Positions 9,001-17,373 are shown, numbered from the stretch's first letter. The stretch: 64,000 nt of DNA from Oricola sp. (GCF_022763245.1 NZ_JALEGV010000040.1:62001-126000), one strand, 5' to 3'. Notes: generated by a model from the letters alone, not told the origin. Program-made: numbers and translations.

Positions 9001-11523
9001 GAATGCGGACCCGGCGCTGCTTCCGAACCCGCCCGCGCCAACGCCGCCACCGACGCCGGCAACCCCGCCGATGCCGCCGAGGCTTTCGGCGACGATCCCC
9101 GAGCCGTAATCGGTCGCGGCAACCGTCACGATGCCTTCGTTGGTGACATCAACCGTGCCGCCATTGCCGCCGTCGCCGCCATTGCCGCCGTTCCCGCCAT
9201 TGCCGCCGAGACCACCGCTGCCGGCCGCGCCCGCAACACCGTCATAGGACAGGAGGAACACCGGCGAGTCGTAACCGACGGCGCCCGCCGTACCGCCGAC
9301 GCCGCCAGCGCCGCCGATGCCGCCCGTGCCGCCGACACCGCCGAGGCTGCGCGCCACGATGCCGGCCGTGCCCGCGTCGATGCGATTGTCCGTGCCGAGG
9401 TTTTCGACGGTGACGTCGCCGCCGGCGCCACCGAGGCCGCCGCGTCCGGCCTGACCGCCGATGCCCGCGACGCCGCCATTTCCAGCCGCGTTCGCGATAT
9501 TGCTGATGTTGAGCGGGTTGGCGAAGTCATGATCGGCGCTGCCATTGCCGCCAAGGCCACCCGTGCCGCCGACACCACCGGTTCCGCCGGTGCCACCCAT
9601 TCCGCCTTCGCTCTCGGCGAGAATTCCGTAACCGAGCGTCGTCAGTAGCGTCGTGTCGTTGGAGATATCGACCGTCCCACCGGCGCCGCCGACGCCACCG
9701 ATTCCACCCGTGCCGCCAACACCGCCGGCACCGCCGGTGAAAGCATTCTGCCCGGTATTGCCCAACACTTCAGGATCGAACGAAACAGCGTTGCCACCCT
9801 GGCCACCCTGACCGCCCTGACCACCCGTGCCGCCCTGACCGCCGACACCGCCGCGGCTGAGCGCCGCAATGCCGTCGTCGAGCGTGGCCGTGCCAAGATC
9901 GAATGCGAGATCGACTGCGCCACCGGCTCCGCCCGTGCCGCCGACGCCGCCGAGACCGCCCTGGCCGCCAAGCCCGCCGACATTGCCGGGTGCGCTCACC
10001 ACCTGAATGTCGAAGAGGTTCTGAGATTCCACGGACGCCACGGCGTCCCCGCCGTCGCCGCCCTGGCCGCCTTGACCGCCGGTTCCACCCCGGCCGCCCG
10101 AGCCGCCGATCGACTGCGCGTCGATGAGCTGGCCCGCAACCACGAGCGGACTGGTCACTGAAAAGTCGATCGCACCACCGACGCCACCCACTTCACCTGT
10201 ACCACCGACGCCACCCATCGCGCCCGTGCCGCCAATGCCGCCCTGCGCGGTCACGATAACGGTGTTCGGGATGGTCAAGGGCGGGAAGATCAGCACGTTG
10301 ATGATCGGAACAGTGTCGGTGAAGGCCTCTCCGCCTGCGCCGCCCCGTCCGCCGGCACCGCCGACGCCCGCCTGCCCCGCGGCGCCGCCGATCGTCGAGA
10401 GATCGTAGGCGAGGCCGCCGATGCTCACGGACTCCCATGTGTCGCCGATGGTGATGCCGGTCCCGGCAAGGCCCGCATTGCCGTCAAGGCCGCCTGGCAC
10501 GGTGCCGTTTTCCACGGACCCGCCGATCTCGGACGTTCCCGTGCCGAGGAGGGTCATGGTCACGCCATCGACCGTGATCCGGTTGTTGTCGGAGGTCTGC
10601 AGAGCACCGCCGCCGACCGTGTATTCCCAGGGATAGGTCTCGATATCGAGGCCGCTGGTCGCGACGTAGCCGGTTCCGACCGTGCCCCCGAAATCGAGAT
10701 CCGTCAGCGGGTTTCCGTCGCCGACGCCGACGGCCGACGCGGTCGTGCCTGCCGTCGTGGAAACGGTGATCTCGCGATTGTCTCCCTCGACCGCGGTGAT
10801 CTTGAGATAGTAGTCACCCGAATCGCTCTCGACCGAAGCGGTCAGCCCCCAGCCATTGTTCGTCGATTCCGTGTTGAACTCCGCGGCGACCTCTTCCAGC
10901 GTCCAGCCGTCTGTCGGCTCGTTGGTGATCAGGTCGAGCGTTTCGTCATAGTCCACGGAAAACGGCGTCGTGCCATCGATCGTGCCTTCGATCGTGAAGG
11001 CCGCGCCTTCGTTCACCCATTGGGTTTCGGTCATGGGGCCGACCGTCGAAAGCACCGACGTCTCGGTGTTGTAGCCTTCCGAGATGACCTCGATCGACAC
11101 CGGTGCCGAGAGGAACGAATAGGACGACACGCCGGCGTCGTAGTCCTCGATCTGCACCAGCGACGTCTGCGATGACGTCAGGATCGTCACCGTGCCGCTT
11201 GTCGGTGCGTCGCCGCCATTGCGCGGCGCCACAACTTGCGGTGTGGGGAAGGAATAGAAGGAGGCGCAGGCTTCGCCCCAGGTCATATCCGGACAGGTGT
11301 AGTAGCCGGTTCCGCCGTTAAAACCGTCCAGTCCGGCCGATGGCACGACGGCGATGTCGCCAGAGGGCACGACCGTCTCGGCCACGTTGGTCTGGGTCGT
11401 CATGGACTGCGCGAAGGCGGTGCCCGCCGGCAGAGCTCCAAGGAGCGCGACAGTCACCGGCACAACGAAGGAAGCCTTCAGCCAAAAGGGTCTAAGCCCT
11501 TGATCTGACCCACGACTTTCCAT
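6079..11523 (-). CDS. Gly-rich type Va autotransporter, 1814 residues
   Basis: Surface protein that exports its own passenger through a C-terminal outer-membrane barrel. A signal peptide ends near FAQS (about residue 39), and GGAGGGG stands about 9 bases before the ATG. Residues about 40-365 form an N-terminal beta region. About 365-1000 are dense GGxGG arrays separated by short VDVTN-like strands that suggest a beta helix. The passenger continues with less regular repeats to about 1450. A helical linker has the Cys pair ADC...KC at 6943-6981. The barrel fills the last 285 or so residues and ends in the typical aromatic residue (LSWEF). It belongs to the same broad family as the two giants downstream, but its repeats are GGxGG rather than SIGGGGG. 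Likely an adhesin or biofilm protein; the ligand is unknown. Confidence 0.9.
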   Translation of the reverse strand: MESRGSDQGLRPFWLKASFVVPVTVALLGALPAGTAFAQSMTTQTNVAETVVPSGDIAVVPSAGLDGFNGGTGYYTCPDMTWGEACASFYSFPTPQVVAPRNGGDAPTSGTVTILTSSQTSLVQIEDYDAGVSSYSFLSAPVSIEVISEGYNTETSVLSTVGPMTETQWVNEGAAFTIEGTIDGTTPFSVDYDETLDLITNEPTDGWTLEEVAAEFNTESTNNGWGLTASVESDSGDYYLKITAVEGDNREITVSTTAGTTASAVGVGDGNPLTDLDFGGTVGTGYVATSGLDIETYPWEYTVGGGALQTSDNNRITVDGVTMTLLGTGTSEIGGSVENGTVPGGLDGNAGLAGTGITIGDTWESVSIGGLAYDLSTIGGAAGQAGVGGAGGRGGAGGEAFTDTVPIINVLIFPPLTIPNTVIVTAQGGIGGTGAMGGVGGTGEVGGVGGAIDFSVTSPLVVAGQLIDAQSIGGSGGRGGTGGQGGQGGDGGDAVASVESQNLFDIQVVSAPGNVGGLGGQGGLGGVGGTGGAGGAVDLAFDLGTATLDDGIAALSRGGVGGQGGTGGQGGQGGQGGNAVSFDPEVLGNTGQNAFTGGAGGVGGTGGIGGVGGAGGTVDISNDTTLLTTLGYGILAESEGGMGGTGGTGGVGGTGGLGGNGSADHDFANPLNISNIANAAGNGGVAGIGGQAGRGGLGGAGGDVTVENLGTDNRIDAGTAGIVARSLGGVGGTGGIGGAGGVGGTAGAVGYDSPVFLLSYDGVAGAAGSGGLGGNGGNGGNGGDGGNGGTVDVTNEGIVTVAATDYGSGIVAESLGGIGGVAGVGGGVGAGGFGSSAGSAFDPCTLSVGCDIYAAFEGQYGLLLEWGAGATGAAGSTLGTEGLASAIGGAGGVVTVDNSGTVVTQGDHGDAIIAVSAGGVNGLNERIGAGTYNANLLYWSGMPGTAQFGGADDVSVSNSGGIGTTGERAAGVMALSYGLGQVSGNVTVLNDSGVIETQGAESHGIVAHSRAGIITGFAASASGEVLVSNNGGSVTVTGEGASAVIAKSESDIGVASATAIDNAGGMLLSFGDTSGYAVDASSMSALVDAGLVSLDNTAGSIVGHSTDGGVYLRSVAGTGFISGGVSATSSGAIAGTGSGAYGLRAMSSNGDIDIVNTGLMQGGSGGHAVSIEGGTSNTLDNSAGGEIFTLGGVSDVAITGGAASEAVVNGAGGWILGSIDLDFGNVDGTGNTVENQAGATFIAGSDVDLGHATDSSNVFTNAGVFSIGLAGDPNGNLQLESTTSVEAATAGSVTPTLFAFFPTPASFEPTLPDLDLTTVTGNFVQSSSGIMIADVAFDTNVTGIQGIDEMDHVYVTGTADLGGQLQLAPITGAGSPGTFLIPFLYADGGVTDSGMSVHPTFLNGTSSTTATFSASIDFSDPNLAQLSYSIDYCPGGLTINQGSYCNAVTNIQTYGWPEYEEIAANILRVVDLDDLKKVYDSLDGEGMVAAAEAQHGVTRQIGDAMGKMGELGADCLLDPDRNPDEKCEDSIRYWSDFSYRSEEAFGDGNSASFDQHAYNAAFGAIMSRENAYLTFGLGSTANDYSIPDRWMDGDGVGAWGGLGAGVASDSGFYLQGNVGAGITQSDYTRTAWGYSLDGELDPNYVHGQFVTGLLQAGAQTGLRAKLGDLGRVHFFGAYDVASTYREDYHEDESVWGNHYLGDRVTDQYGTIGVTLSNIFQVSDTMTMEPRASVSRTEAINLDDRTIAAQSNAADADGFGWEAIGATPDYSRYEWSLGMTVRSSTGLIWDMSVTTWDSDRFERNTDTQMSLSWEF
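8500..10420 (-). repeat. GGxGG repeat block inside the autotransporter gene
   Basis: Runs of GCC-GCC-x codons on the plus strand encode GGxGGxGG arrays on the minus strand, broken into about eight blocks by strands such as VDVTN and by variants of ARSLGG and AESLGG. The region is low in complexity and prone to length change by slippage or recombination. Confidence 0.7.
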
Positions 11524-11766
11524 TCGGAAACCCCTCCCACCGAATCAACCACAAGATGAGTATCCTGTCACATAACTTTGCGGAAGCCCAATTTTCGATC
11601 GGCCCACCGCTTCCGAATTTCCCTTGGGAAAACGCGCGATGAGGCTGCCCGAACGATTCTCCCTTCGCGCCGTGAATGAACATCGACCAACCGGCTCTGC
11701 CGCGCGCATGCGCGGTGGCGGATAACGGCCGCTGCCGGTTCCCACATGGCGCTCCCGCGCGGGCGT

Positions 11767-12432
11767 CTACCCGGAAGTCGCCTCCGCTTTCTCATGTGCG
11801 GCAAGGGATTTGCGGAAGGCCTGCTCACCCTCGATCACGAAGCGCAGCATCCGGTCTGATGCGGCCACGGCGTCGCGCGCCCGATGGGCGGCAAGCAGCT
11901 CGCGCTGACCGGCCACGACGACCTCCAGGGTCGCATCGTCGATCATGGTGGTCAGGCGCACATTCTGAACCTGCACGAAATAGCGGCGAATGGTCTGTTC
12001 GAGCGCCTTGTGGGGAACGAGGGACAACCAGGCGCCGCGGAAGTCCTCGGACGCGTGATAAAGGGTCGGAACGTCGTGGGCCTCAAGGGCGGCGCTCGTG
12101 CGCTCCACCGCCTCGTCCATGCGCGCGACGGTCTCGTCCGTCATCGACTGGGCCGCAAGCGCAGCCGCGCGCGGTTCCAACAGCCGGCGCAGATCGAACA
12201 CTTCCAGCACCTCTTCCGGGGAAAGCCGCGGCAGCGTGAAGCCGCGCGTCGTCGGGGCGAGGAAGCCCTCCGCAACCAGGCGCAGCAGCGCATCTCGAAC
12301 CGGCATGCGCGACACGCCCAGCTCTGCCGCGATGTTGACGTCGACCAGGCGATCATCCCAGCCGACCTGGCCAGTCTGCACCCGTTCGATCAGCAGGTCA
12401 TAGATTCGATCGCGATGGCTTTTTCGGGACAT
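11767..12432 (-). CDS. GntR-family regulator, FadR subfamily (FCD domain)
   Basis: Transcription factor of 221 residues. The ATG at 12432 (MSRKSHRDRIYD) is preferred because the winged-helix domain begins directly after it; upstream in-frame codons add only unstructured sequence. The helix-turn-helix is at about 20-75 (VNIAAELGVSRMPVRDALLRLVAEGFL) and the effector-binding FCD domain spans about 80-215. It is divergent from the amino-acid-type ABC operon that starts at 12627 and most likely controls it, with a pathway metabolite as ligand. Inverted GAATACT and AGTATTC elements flank the shared promoter region, one of them directly upstream of this start codon, which would fit autoregulation. 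Confidence 0.9.
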   Translation of the reverse strand: MSRKSHRDRIYDLLIERVQTGQVGWDDRLVDVNIAAELGVSRMPVRDALLRLVAEGFLAPTTRGFTLPRLSPEEVLEVFDLRRLLEPRAAALAAQSMTDETVARMDEAVERTSAALEAHDVPTLYHASEDFRGAWLSLVPHKALEQTIRRYFVQVQNVRLTTMIDDATLEVVVAGQRELLAAHRARDAVAASDRMLRFVIEGEQAFRKSLAAHEKAEATSG

Positions 12433-12436
12433 AACT

Positions 12437-12548
12437 GAATACTGTTTTTCGGTGACGATACGGCATGATTTGCCGAAATGCACCAATTTTCGGCCCTATC
12501 GTCGAAATGCGACCTTCATGATCGGAAAATAGGTGTTGAAAAGTATTC
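12437..12548. promoter_or_regulatory. Divergent promoter region with paired GAATACT sites
   Basis: The region between the GntR gene and the ABC operon is AT-rich compared with its surroundings. GAATACT at 12437-12443 is mirrored by AGTATTC at 12542-12548, and TTTCGG/CCGAAA arms lie between them. This is the layout expected for a regulator acting on both promoters. Binding by the GntR protein is inferred. Confidence 0.4.
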
Positions 12549-12626
12549 TGTTTGTGGCAACCTCCCATCCGGAGACGGGAGGCACGAACAGCACGCCAAG
12601 AAGCCCGATCCCAACAGGAGGCTCTG

Positions 12627-13427
12627 ATGAAATCTACCCGACACATGATGCTCGGCCTGGTCGCCGGGTTCGCTTTCGCGCTGAGCATGCCCGCCATGGC
12701 CCAGGACACGTTGCGCGTTGGCGCATATCCGGCCAATCCGCCATGGGAAAACAAGACCGAGGACGGGTCCTTCGAAGGCTACGAAGTCGACATCGTCAAC
12801 GAGATCGCCAAGCGCATGGGCACGGAAGCGAAGATCGACGGCATGGACTTCAAGGCTCTGTTCGTCGCGTCCGCGTCGGGCCGGGTGGACATCGTCATCT
12901 CGTCCTTGACCATCACGAATGAGCGGCTCGAGAGCCAGTCCTTCACCCAGCCCTATTTCGAGGGCGCGCTGGGCGTCGGCGTGAAGGAAGGGTCCGACAT
13001 CGATTCCGTCGCCGCCCTGAAGGGCAAGGTCGTCGGTTCTGTCGCGACATCGTTCCCCGAAGCCTGGCTGAAAGAGCGCAAGGACGAGATCGGCTATGCC
13101 GACTACAAGAGCTACGACACGACCGCGAACATGCTGACCGACCTTCAGAACGGCCGCATCGAGGCCGTCGTCAACGACGTGGTGGGCCTTCACTACGCCT
13201 TCAGCAAGATGAAGGGCCTGAAGGTTGGCGCCGACATCGTTACGGGCGAGAAATTCGCGATGATGATGCCGAAGGGCTCGGACAAGCTGGAAACGGTCAA
13301 CCAGATCATTTCCGACATGAAGTCCGACGGCACCATGGCCGCGCTTTACGAGAAGTGGATGGGCGTCGCACCTGCCGAAGGCAGCTTCGCGGTTACGCCG
13401 ATGCCTGTGCCGACCTCGGCCGACTGA
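12627..13427 (+). CDS. Amino-acid-type ABC solute-binding protein (SBP_bac_3)
   Basis: Periplasmic binding protein of 266 residues. AGGAGG lies 6 bases before the ATG. The signal peptide ends at AMAQ-D (about residue 24). The mature part follows the polar amino-acid binder pattern: LRVGAYPANPPWE, then FEGYEVDIVNEIAKRMG, ITNERLESQSFTQPY with the ligand-gripping Arg, and a conserved Asp in EAVVNDV. A perfect GC-rich hairpin lies between this gene and the next, so this protein is probably made in excess over the rest of the operon. The permease follows two genes later, but no ATPase gene lies nearby. The ligand cannot be read from sequence; an acidic or aromatic amino-acid derivative would fit the neighbouring enzymes. 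Confidence 0.92.
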   Translation: MKSTRHMMLGLVAGFAFALSMPAMAQDTLRVGAYPANPPWENKTEDGSFEGYEVDIVNEIAKRMGTEAKIDGMDFKALFVASASGRVDIVISSLTITNERLESQSFTQPYFEGALGVGVKEGSDIDSVAALKGKVVGSVATSFPEAWLKERKDEIGYADYKSYDTTANMLTDLQNGRIEAVVNDVVGLHYAFSKMKGLKVGADIVTGEKFAMMMPKGSDKLETVNQIISDMKSDGTMAALYEKWMGVAPAEGSFAVTPMPVPTSAD

Positions 13428-13438
13428 CGATGATCGTC

Positions 13439-13457
13439 GGGGCGGCCTCGCCGCCCC
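13439..13457 (+). terminator. Perfect intergenic hairpin after the binding-protein gene
   Basis: GGGGCGGC and GCCGCCCC form a perfect 8-bp stem around a 3-base loop, 11 bases after the stop codon. There is no U-tract. It is more likely an mRNA 3'-end stabiliser or partial attenuator that raises binding-protein output over the downstream genes. Confidence 0.6.
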
Positions 13458-13478
13458 GCCATCGCGCACCTGTCTCCC

Positions 13479-13919
13479 ATGGATTACGCCCATCTCGCTT
13501 CCGTGCGCGTCGACGCACCGTCCGACTTCGCCCTGCGACACTTGTCCGACGGGCGCAAGCTCGGCCGGTGGACGCTCGGCTCCATGGACCTCGTTCCGGC
13601 CGGCGAAGACGATGTCTGGGCCGGCACTTCGCTTTTCGACGGCTTGCCGGCCGAAGTCGAGATCAGGCTGCACGCGGAGCTTGGGCTGATCGATTTTCAC
13701 CTGGGCGCATCCGGCGCGCGCGTGCCACGCATCTCGATCCGCGTCACGCCCGGGCCTGACTGGGGCCTGCCGGATGCGAGTTGCCTGGTCGCGATGACGA
13801 CATGGCGCGCGGACTGGATGGACGACGACCGCTGGGCGCGCACCGTCAAGACACACGAACTCGAAGTGCTGCTGTTCAAGGCGCAGATCGAGACCGACTG
13901 GAAGGCGGATGCGCAATGA
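13479..13919 (+). CDS. Small protein of unknown function in the ABC operon
   Basis: A 146-residue soluble protein with no signal peptide. It alternates beta strands and Trp-rich stretches (LGRWTLGSMDLVP, TTWRADWMDDDRW) and ends in an amphipathic helix (VKTHELEVLLFKAQIE). The overall pattern is reminiscent of SRPBCC/START-like small-ligand binding folds, but I cannot prove this. Its last codons overlap the next gene in an ATGA junction, so it is translated with the DUF1445 enzyme and probably acts in the same pathway. There is no clear ribosome site in front of the ATG. Function unknown. Confidence 0.75.
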   Translation: MDYAHLASVRVDAPSDFALRHLSDGRKLGRWTLGSMDLVPAGEDDVWAGTSLFDGLPAEVEIRLHAELGLIDFHLGASGARVPRISIRVTPGPDWGLPDASCLVAMTTWRADWMDDDRWARTVKTHELEVLLFKAQIETDWKADAQ

Positions 13920-14674
13920 CGCCGGCGGCGTGGCGCGCTCAGTTCCGCGCGGGCGACATTCGCCAGACCTCGGCACTGTGCCCCGGTTACGTGCAGGCGA
14001 ACATGGCGTTCGTCCCGGAAGCCGTCGCAGACGACTTCGAAACCTTCCTGCGCCGCAATTCGGTCGCCTGCCCGCTTCTTTCACGCGGAAGGCGCGGCGA
14101 TCCCGCGCTTCCCGATCTCGGCGATTTCGACCTGAGGCAAGACCTGCCGCTCTATCGGCTGTTCGAAGACGGCCAACCCGTCGATCTGCAACCCGACATT
14201 GTGTCCGTCTGGCGCGACGACCTCGTTGCTTTCGCCATCGGCTGTTCGCTGACCTTCGAAGCCGATCTCGTCGCCGCCGGCGTCTCGCTTCGATGCCACG
14301 CGCCGGGCGTGAGTTGCTCCGCTTTCGACACGACGATCCCCAATGTCGCGGCCGGCCCGTTCGGCGGCAATCTCGTCGTCAGCATGCGCTCGATCCCATC
14401 TTCGCAGGTGCAATTGGCGTGCGACGTCACGCGCGCGCATCCGGACTCGCATGGCGAACCCATCCATATCGGAGATCCGGCCGCAATCGGGGTGGACTTC
14501 GCCCATCCGATCGACGGGCTCGGGCTGACCGATGTAGAACCGGGCGAGACACCTGTCTTCTGGGCGTGCGGCGTGACGATGGAACGTGCGATCTCCTCGG
14601 CCCGACTGCCATTTGCCATCACCCATGCGCCCGGTCACATGCTGATCACCGACCGCAGGTCCCAATCCCAGTGA
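13916..14674 (+). CDS. DUF1445 / D-glutamate-cyclase-like putative hydro-lyase
   Basis: A 252-residue member of the DUF1445 (YcsI-like) family, annotated elsewhere as putative hydro-lyase or D-glutamate cyclase. Family signatures visible: APGYVQAN-like CPGYVQANM near the N-terminus, then FLRRN-x3-CPLL, DLRQDLPLYRLF, and the conserved C-terminal ITHAPGHMLITD. The length fits the family. The start overlaps the preceding stop (ATGA). Together with the PLP enzyme and the racemase-family gene nearby, it points to metabolism of an amino acid or a lactam-type derivative. The true reaction is not known. Confidence 0.88.
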   Translation: MTPAAWRAQFRAGDIRQTSALCPGYVQANMAFVPEAVADDFETFLRRNSVACPLLSRGRRGDPALPDLGDFDLRQDLPLYRLFEDGQPVDLQPDIVSVWRDDLVAFAIGCSLTFEADLVAAGVSLRCHAPGVSCSAFDTTIPNVAAGPFGGNLVVSMRSIPSSQVQLACDVTRAHPDSHGEPIHIGDPAAIGVDFAHPIDGLGLTDVEPGETPVFWACGVTMERAISSARLPFAITHAPGHMLITDRRSQSQ

Positions 14675-14687
14675 CGAGGTTCGCCCC

Positions 14688-15362
14688 ATGAGCGCACTCG
14701 AAATCTTCTTCAATATGGACGTGCTCGTCCGCGCCTTCCCGATCCTCCTGAGGGGACTGGGCATGACGCTGCTTCTCGGCGCGACGTCCATCATATTGGG
14801 TACGATCATCGGCACGGGCATCGCGCTGATGCGGCTCTACGCCGTTCTGCCGCTACGCCTGTTCGCGATCGGCTACACCGATTTCCTGCGCGCCATGCCG
14901 GTGCTGGTCGTCCTGATCCTGGTCTATTACGCGCTGCCCTTCGCCGGGATCGTGCTGTCCTCCTTCGCGGCGGCCACGATCGCCTTGTCGGCGGTGCTGG
15001 GCGCCTATACCGCCGAAGTCGTGCGCAACGGCATTCAGGCCGTTCCTTCGGGCCAGTTCGAGGCGTGCGCGGCGCTCGGTCTCAGCTTCTGGCGGATGAT
15101 GCAGAAGGTCATCCTGCCGCAGGCCGTGCGGCTGATCATTCCGCCGCACGCCTCCAACTGCGTCTCGATCGTCAAGGACACGTCGCTCGCGTCAGTCGTC
15201 GCGATGACCGACCTCCTGAAGCAGGCGACCGACGCGCAGGCCCTTTTTGCCAATCCCACGCCCCTCATCGGGGCAGCGCTGATCTATGTCGCGATCCTCT
15301 GGCCGCTGGTGCGCCTCACCAGTTGGCTCGAGCGACGCTACCAGCGTGCCTACCAGCGGTGA
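14688..15362 (+). CDS. Amino-acid-type ABC permease (HisM/GlnP family)
   Basis: Inner-membrane permease of 224 residues with about five membrane segments. The ATPase-contact (EAA) loop is EACAALGLSFWRMMQKVILPQAVRLIIP near residues 125-152. GAGG stands upstream of the ATG. It is the only permease of this operon, so it would act as a homodimer. The matching ATPase gene is absent on both sides, so the importer must borrow an ATPase from elsewhere or the gene lies away from this locus. It works with the binding protein at 12627. Confidence 0.92.
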   Translation: MSALEIFFNMDVLVRAFPILLRGLGMTLLLGATSIILGTIIGTGIALMRLYAVLPLRLFAIGYTDFLRAMPVLVVLILVYYALPFAGIVLSSFAAATIALSAVLGAYTAEVVRNGIQAVPSGQFEACAALGLSFWRMMQKVILPQAVRLIIPPHASNCVSIVKDTSLASVVAMTDLLKQATDAQALFANPTPLIGAALIYVAILWPLVRLTSWLERRYQRAYQR

Positions 15363-15367
15363 ACATC

Positions 15368-16516
15368 ATGCAAGACGCCTATTTCCTCTACCACTCCATC
15401 GGCCAGTATCCCGGCAAGGCCGACGACCTCGCACGCGCGATGGCGGAGTTCGCCACCTTCTGGGGCGCGCCCGATGACGGGCAATGGGCCGAGATACTGC
15501 CTCGGCGCGCGGCCTTCATCGACCGCTGGCGGGACATCATCAACGCGCCCGAAGGGTCGCTCACCACCTGTGAGAACGTCACCCAGGGCCTTCACATGCT
15601 GATGACCGCGTTGCCCGAGGAAAAGCTCAAGGGCAAGCGCGTTCTCGTCGCCGGGGATTGCTTCCCCTCCAACCACTTCCTCCTGACCAAGTTGCAGGAA
15701 AGGCTCGGCTTCACGCTCGACACCGTTTCCCTGCGCCAGGGTGCGAACTGGGTTGAGGACGAGGATTTCCTGAAGAGCTGGGGGCCGGATGTCGCCGTCG
15801 CGCTCCTGACCTGGGTGTCCTCGACCACCTCGCATCGTATCGACCTGCCTTCCCTCGTCGCGCATGGCCGGGAAATGGGCAGCCTGATCGGCGTGGACAT
15901 CACGCAGGCAGCGGGGCTGCTTCCGTTCGACGTATCCGACCCCGAGATCGATTTCACCATCTCGACGAGCCTGAAATGGATGTGCGGGACGCCCGGCGCC
16001 GGCATCCTGCACGCCGCCCCGCGCCTGATCGCCGAGAGTTCGCCCGAGTTGCGCGGCTGGTTCAGCCAGCCGGATCCGTTCAACTGGGCGCTGGACAAGT
16101 TCGAACTCGCGCCCGACATCCGCCGCTTCGACAACGGCACGCCCGGCTGCGTCGCGGCGATCGCGTCCCTGCCGGCGATGGATTGGCACGCGGCGCAGGA
16201 CACTGCCGCCATCCTCGCCCAGAACCGCCGGCACACGGCGCGGATCATCGAGGGCGTCGACGACCTGGGCCTCGACCTGATCACGCCGAGAAACGAGGCG
16301 GCCCGAGGCGGCTCGATCATGATCCGCCTTCCCGACCGCCCCGCCTCCGAAGCGGTCGCGGCGCTGCGCGAAGACGGCATCGCCACCGACGGCCGCGGGA
16401 ACATCCTGCGGCTGTCGCCGGGTGTGATCACGTCGGATGCGGGCGTTGAGGCGGCGCTGGAAGCCATGGCGCGGTTGCGCTTGGGCTCCGTACAAACGAG
16501 CGCAGCGCGGGGCTGA
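15368..16516 (+). CDS. PLP-dependent class V aminotransferase / kynureninase-like enzyme
   Basis: A 382-residue fold-type I PLP enzyme. The PLP Lys is Lys203 (STSLKWMCGTPG). The cofactor Asp lies in LIGVDITQAAGLLPFDV, and the RFDNGTPGCVAAIASLPA block is the usual class V feature near the substrate. The overall pattern resembles kynureninase and cysteine-desulfurase relatives. A GTG at 15359 would overlap the permease stop and is an alternative start. It is the last gene of the operon and converges with the Asp/Glu-racemase-family gene. The substrate is probably the compound brought in by the linked importer, or a derivative of it. Confidence 0.88.
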   Translation: MQDAYFLYHSIGQYPGKADDLARAMAEFATFWGAPDDGQWAEILPRRAAFIDRWRDIINAPEGSLTTCENVTQGLHMLMTALPEEKLKGKRVLVAGDCFPSNHFLLTKLQERLGFTLDTVSLRQGANWVEDEDFLKSWGPDVAVALLTWVSSTTSHRIDLPSLVAHGREMGSLIGVDITQAAGLLPFDVSDPEIDFTISTSLKWMCGTPGAGILHAAPRLIAESSPELRGWFSQPDPFNWALDKFELAPDIRRFDNGTPGCVAAIASLPAMDWHAAQDTAAILAQNRRHTARIIEGVDDLGLDLITPRNEAARGGSIMIRLPDRPASEAVAALREDGIATDGRGNILRLSPGVITSDAGVEAALEAMARLRLGSVQTSAARG

Positions 16517-16562
16517 CAAGTACAGGCCACCGATGGGATGCCTCGACGGGCGCGCTCGACTG

Positions 16563-17321
16563 TCAGGACGCGCCGGTCCTGTTGAGCGAGCCGATTCCCG
16601 CGGCCTCGCCCTGACCGCTCAAGAGGCGCATACACTGCCAGGCGAGAGCCTGGTTGCTCGTGACCACCGGTTTGCCAAGTTCGCGCTCAAGCGTCTCGAC
16701 CACACCCGCCGTTCGCAGGCCGGTGCACGAAATGAAAAGTGCGTCACTGTCCTCGTGCATCGCCCGCTTGCCCTCTTCAACGAGCGCCGCGACGCTGAGC
16801 CGGTTGATGTCGGGATCGCCGTCGAGATCGAAGGTCATGCGGCGATCGATGACCAGTCCCTCCGCCTCGAAATGGGCCGCGACCATCTCGGCGACCGGCA
16901 CCCGATAAGGCGCGAGAAGCGAAATCCGTTTTGCGCCGAGCACTTCGAATGCCTTGACGGCGGCGCCGATCGGCGTGGCGACCTCGACACCGGGCCTCGC
17001 GTTCCGGATGATTTGTGCGACCTTGTCCAGTCCGATGGCGATCGCGCCGGAGGTGCAGCCGAATGCGACGACATCGAGCTTTGTACCGGGAACGAGCAGG
17101 CGCGCGCATCCGTCCAGATGCCCTTCCAGCGCGGCAAGGCTTTCCGGCGACGCGACGGGTTCCATGGCAATCCGCGTCGTGAATATGCCGACGCCCGGCG
17201 CATCACCGATGAAATCGTGGATATCGCTCTCGAACGCCCGGTCCACTGACAGCGCGATCAGCCCTATGGATCCGCATGCGCCGACCCCTTCGTCATATCC
17301 AGGCTTGGCGATTTGCCACAT
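16563..17321 (-). CDS. Asp/Glu racemase / maleate isomerase / arylmalonate decarboxylase family
   Basis: A 252-residue two-domain enzyme. The start at 17321 is fixed by a strong ribosome site (GGGAGGGAGG) just upstream. The two catalytic cysteines expected of the family are present: Cys89 (VAFGCTSGA) and Cys199 (LFISCTGLRT). This placement is typical of the maleate-isomerase/arylmalonate-decarboxylase branch (which includes EutA), which isomerises, racemises or decarboxylates small dicarboxylates. It stands 273 bases after the aldehyde-dehydrogenase gene and seems to have its own promoter, with a 13-bp motif shared with the LysR promoter region. Exact reaction unknown. Confidence 0.85.
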   Translation of the reverse strand: MWQIAKPGYDEGVGACGSIGLIALSVDRAFESDIHDFIGDAPGVGIFTTRIAMEPVASPESLAALEGHLDGCARLLVPGTKLDVVAFGCTSGAIAIGLDKVAQIIRNARPGVEVATPIGAAVKAFEVLGAKRISLLAPYRVPVAEMVAAHFEAEGLVIDRRMTFDLDGDPDINRLSVAALVEEGKRAMHEDSDALFISCTGLRTAGVVETLERELGKPVVTSNQALAWQCMRLLSGQGEAAGIGSLNRTGAS

Positions 17322-17373
17322 GGAACCTCCCTCCCTCAAATTGGCGCTTCTTTGTTTGCCCGCACGCTCCACA

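Noticed and set aside
9126-10438. Collagen-like triple-helix repeats in the first autotransporter
   Set aside because: The pattern is GGxGG with few prolines and no regular G-x-y register, so a glycine-rich beta-helix loop is more likely.
11561-11580. TGTCACA half-site in the promoter region of the first autotransporter, as a sign of co-regulation with 38031-38046
   Set aside because: Only one half-site is present and similar short matches occur elsewhere, for example near 59415; not enough to claim a regulon.
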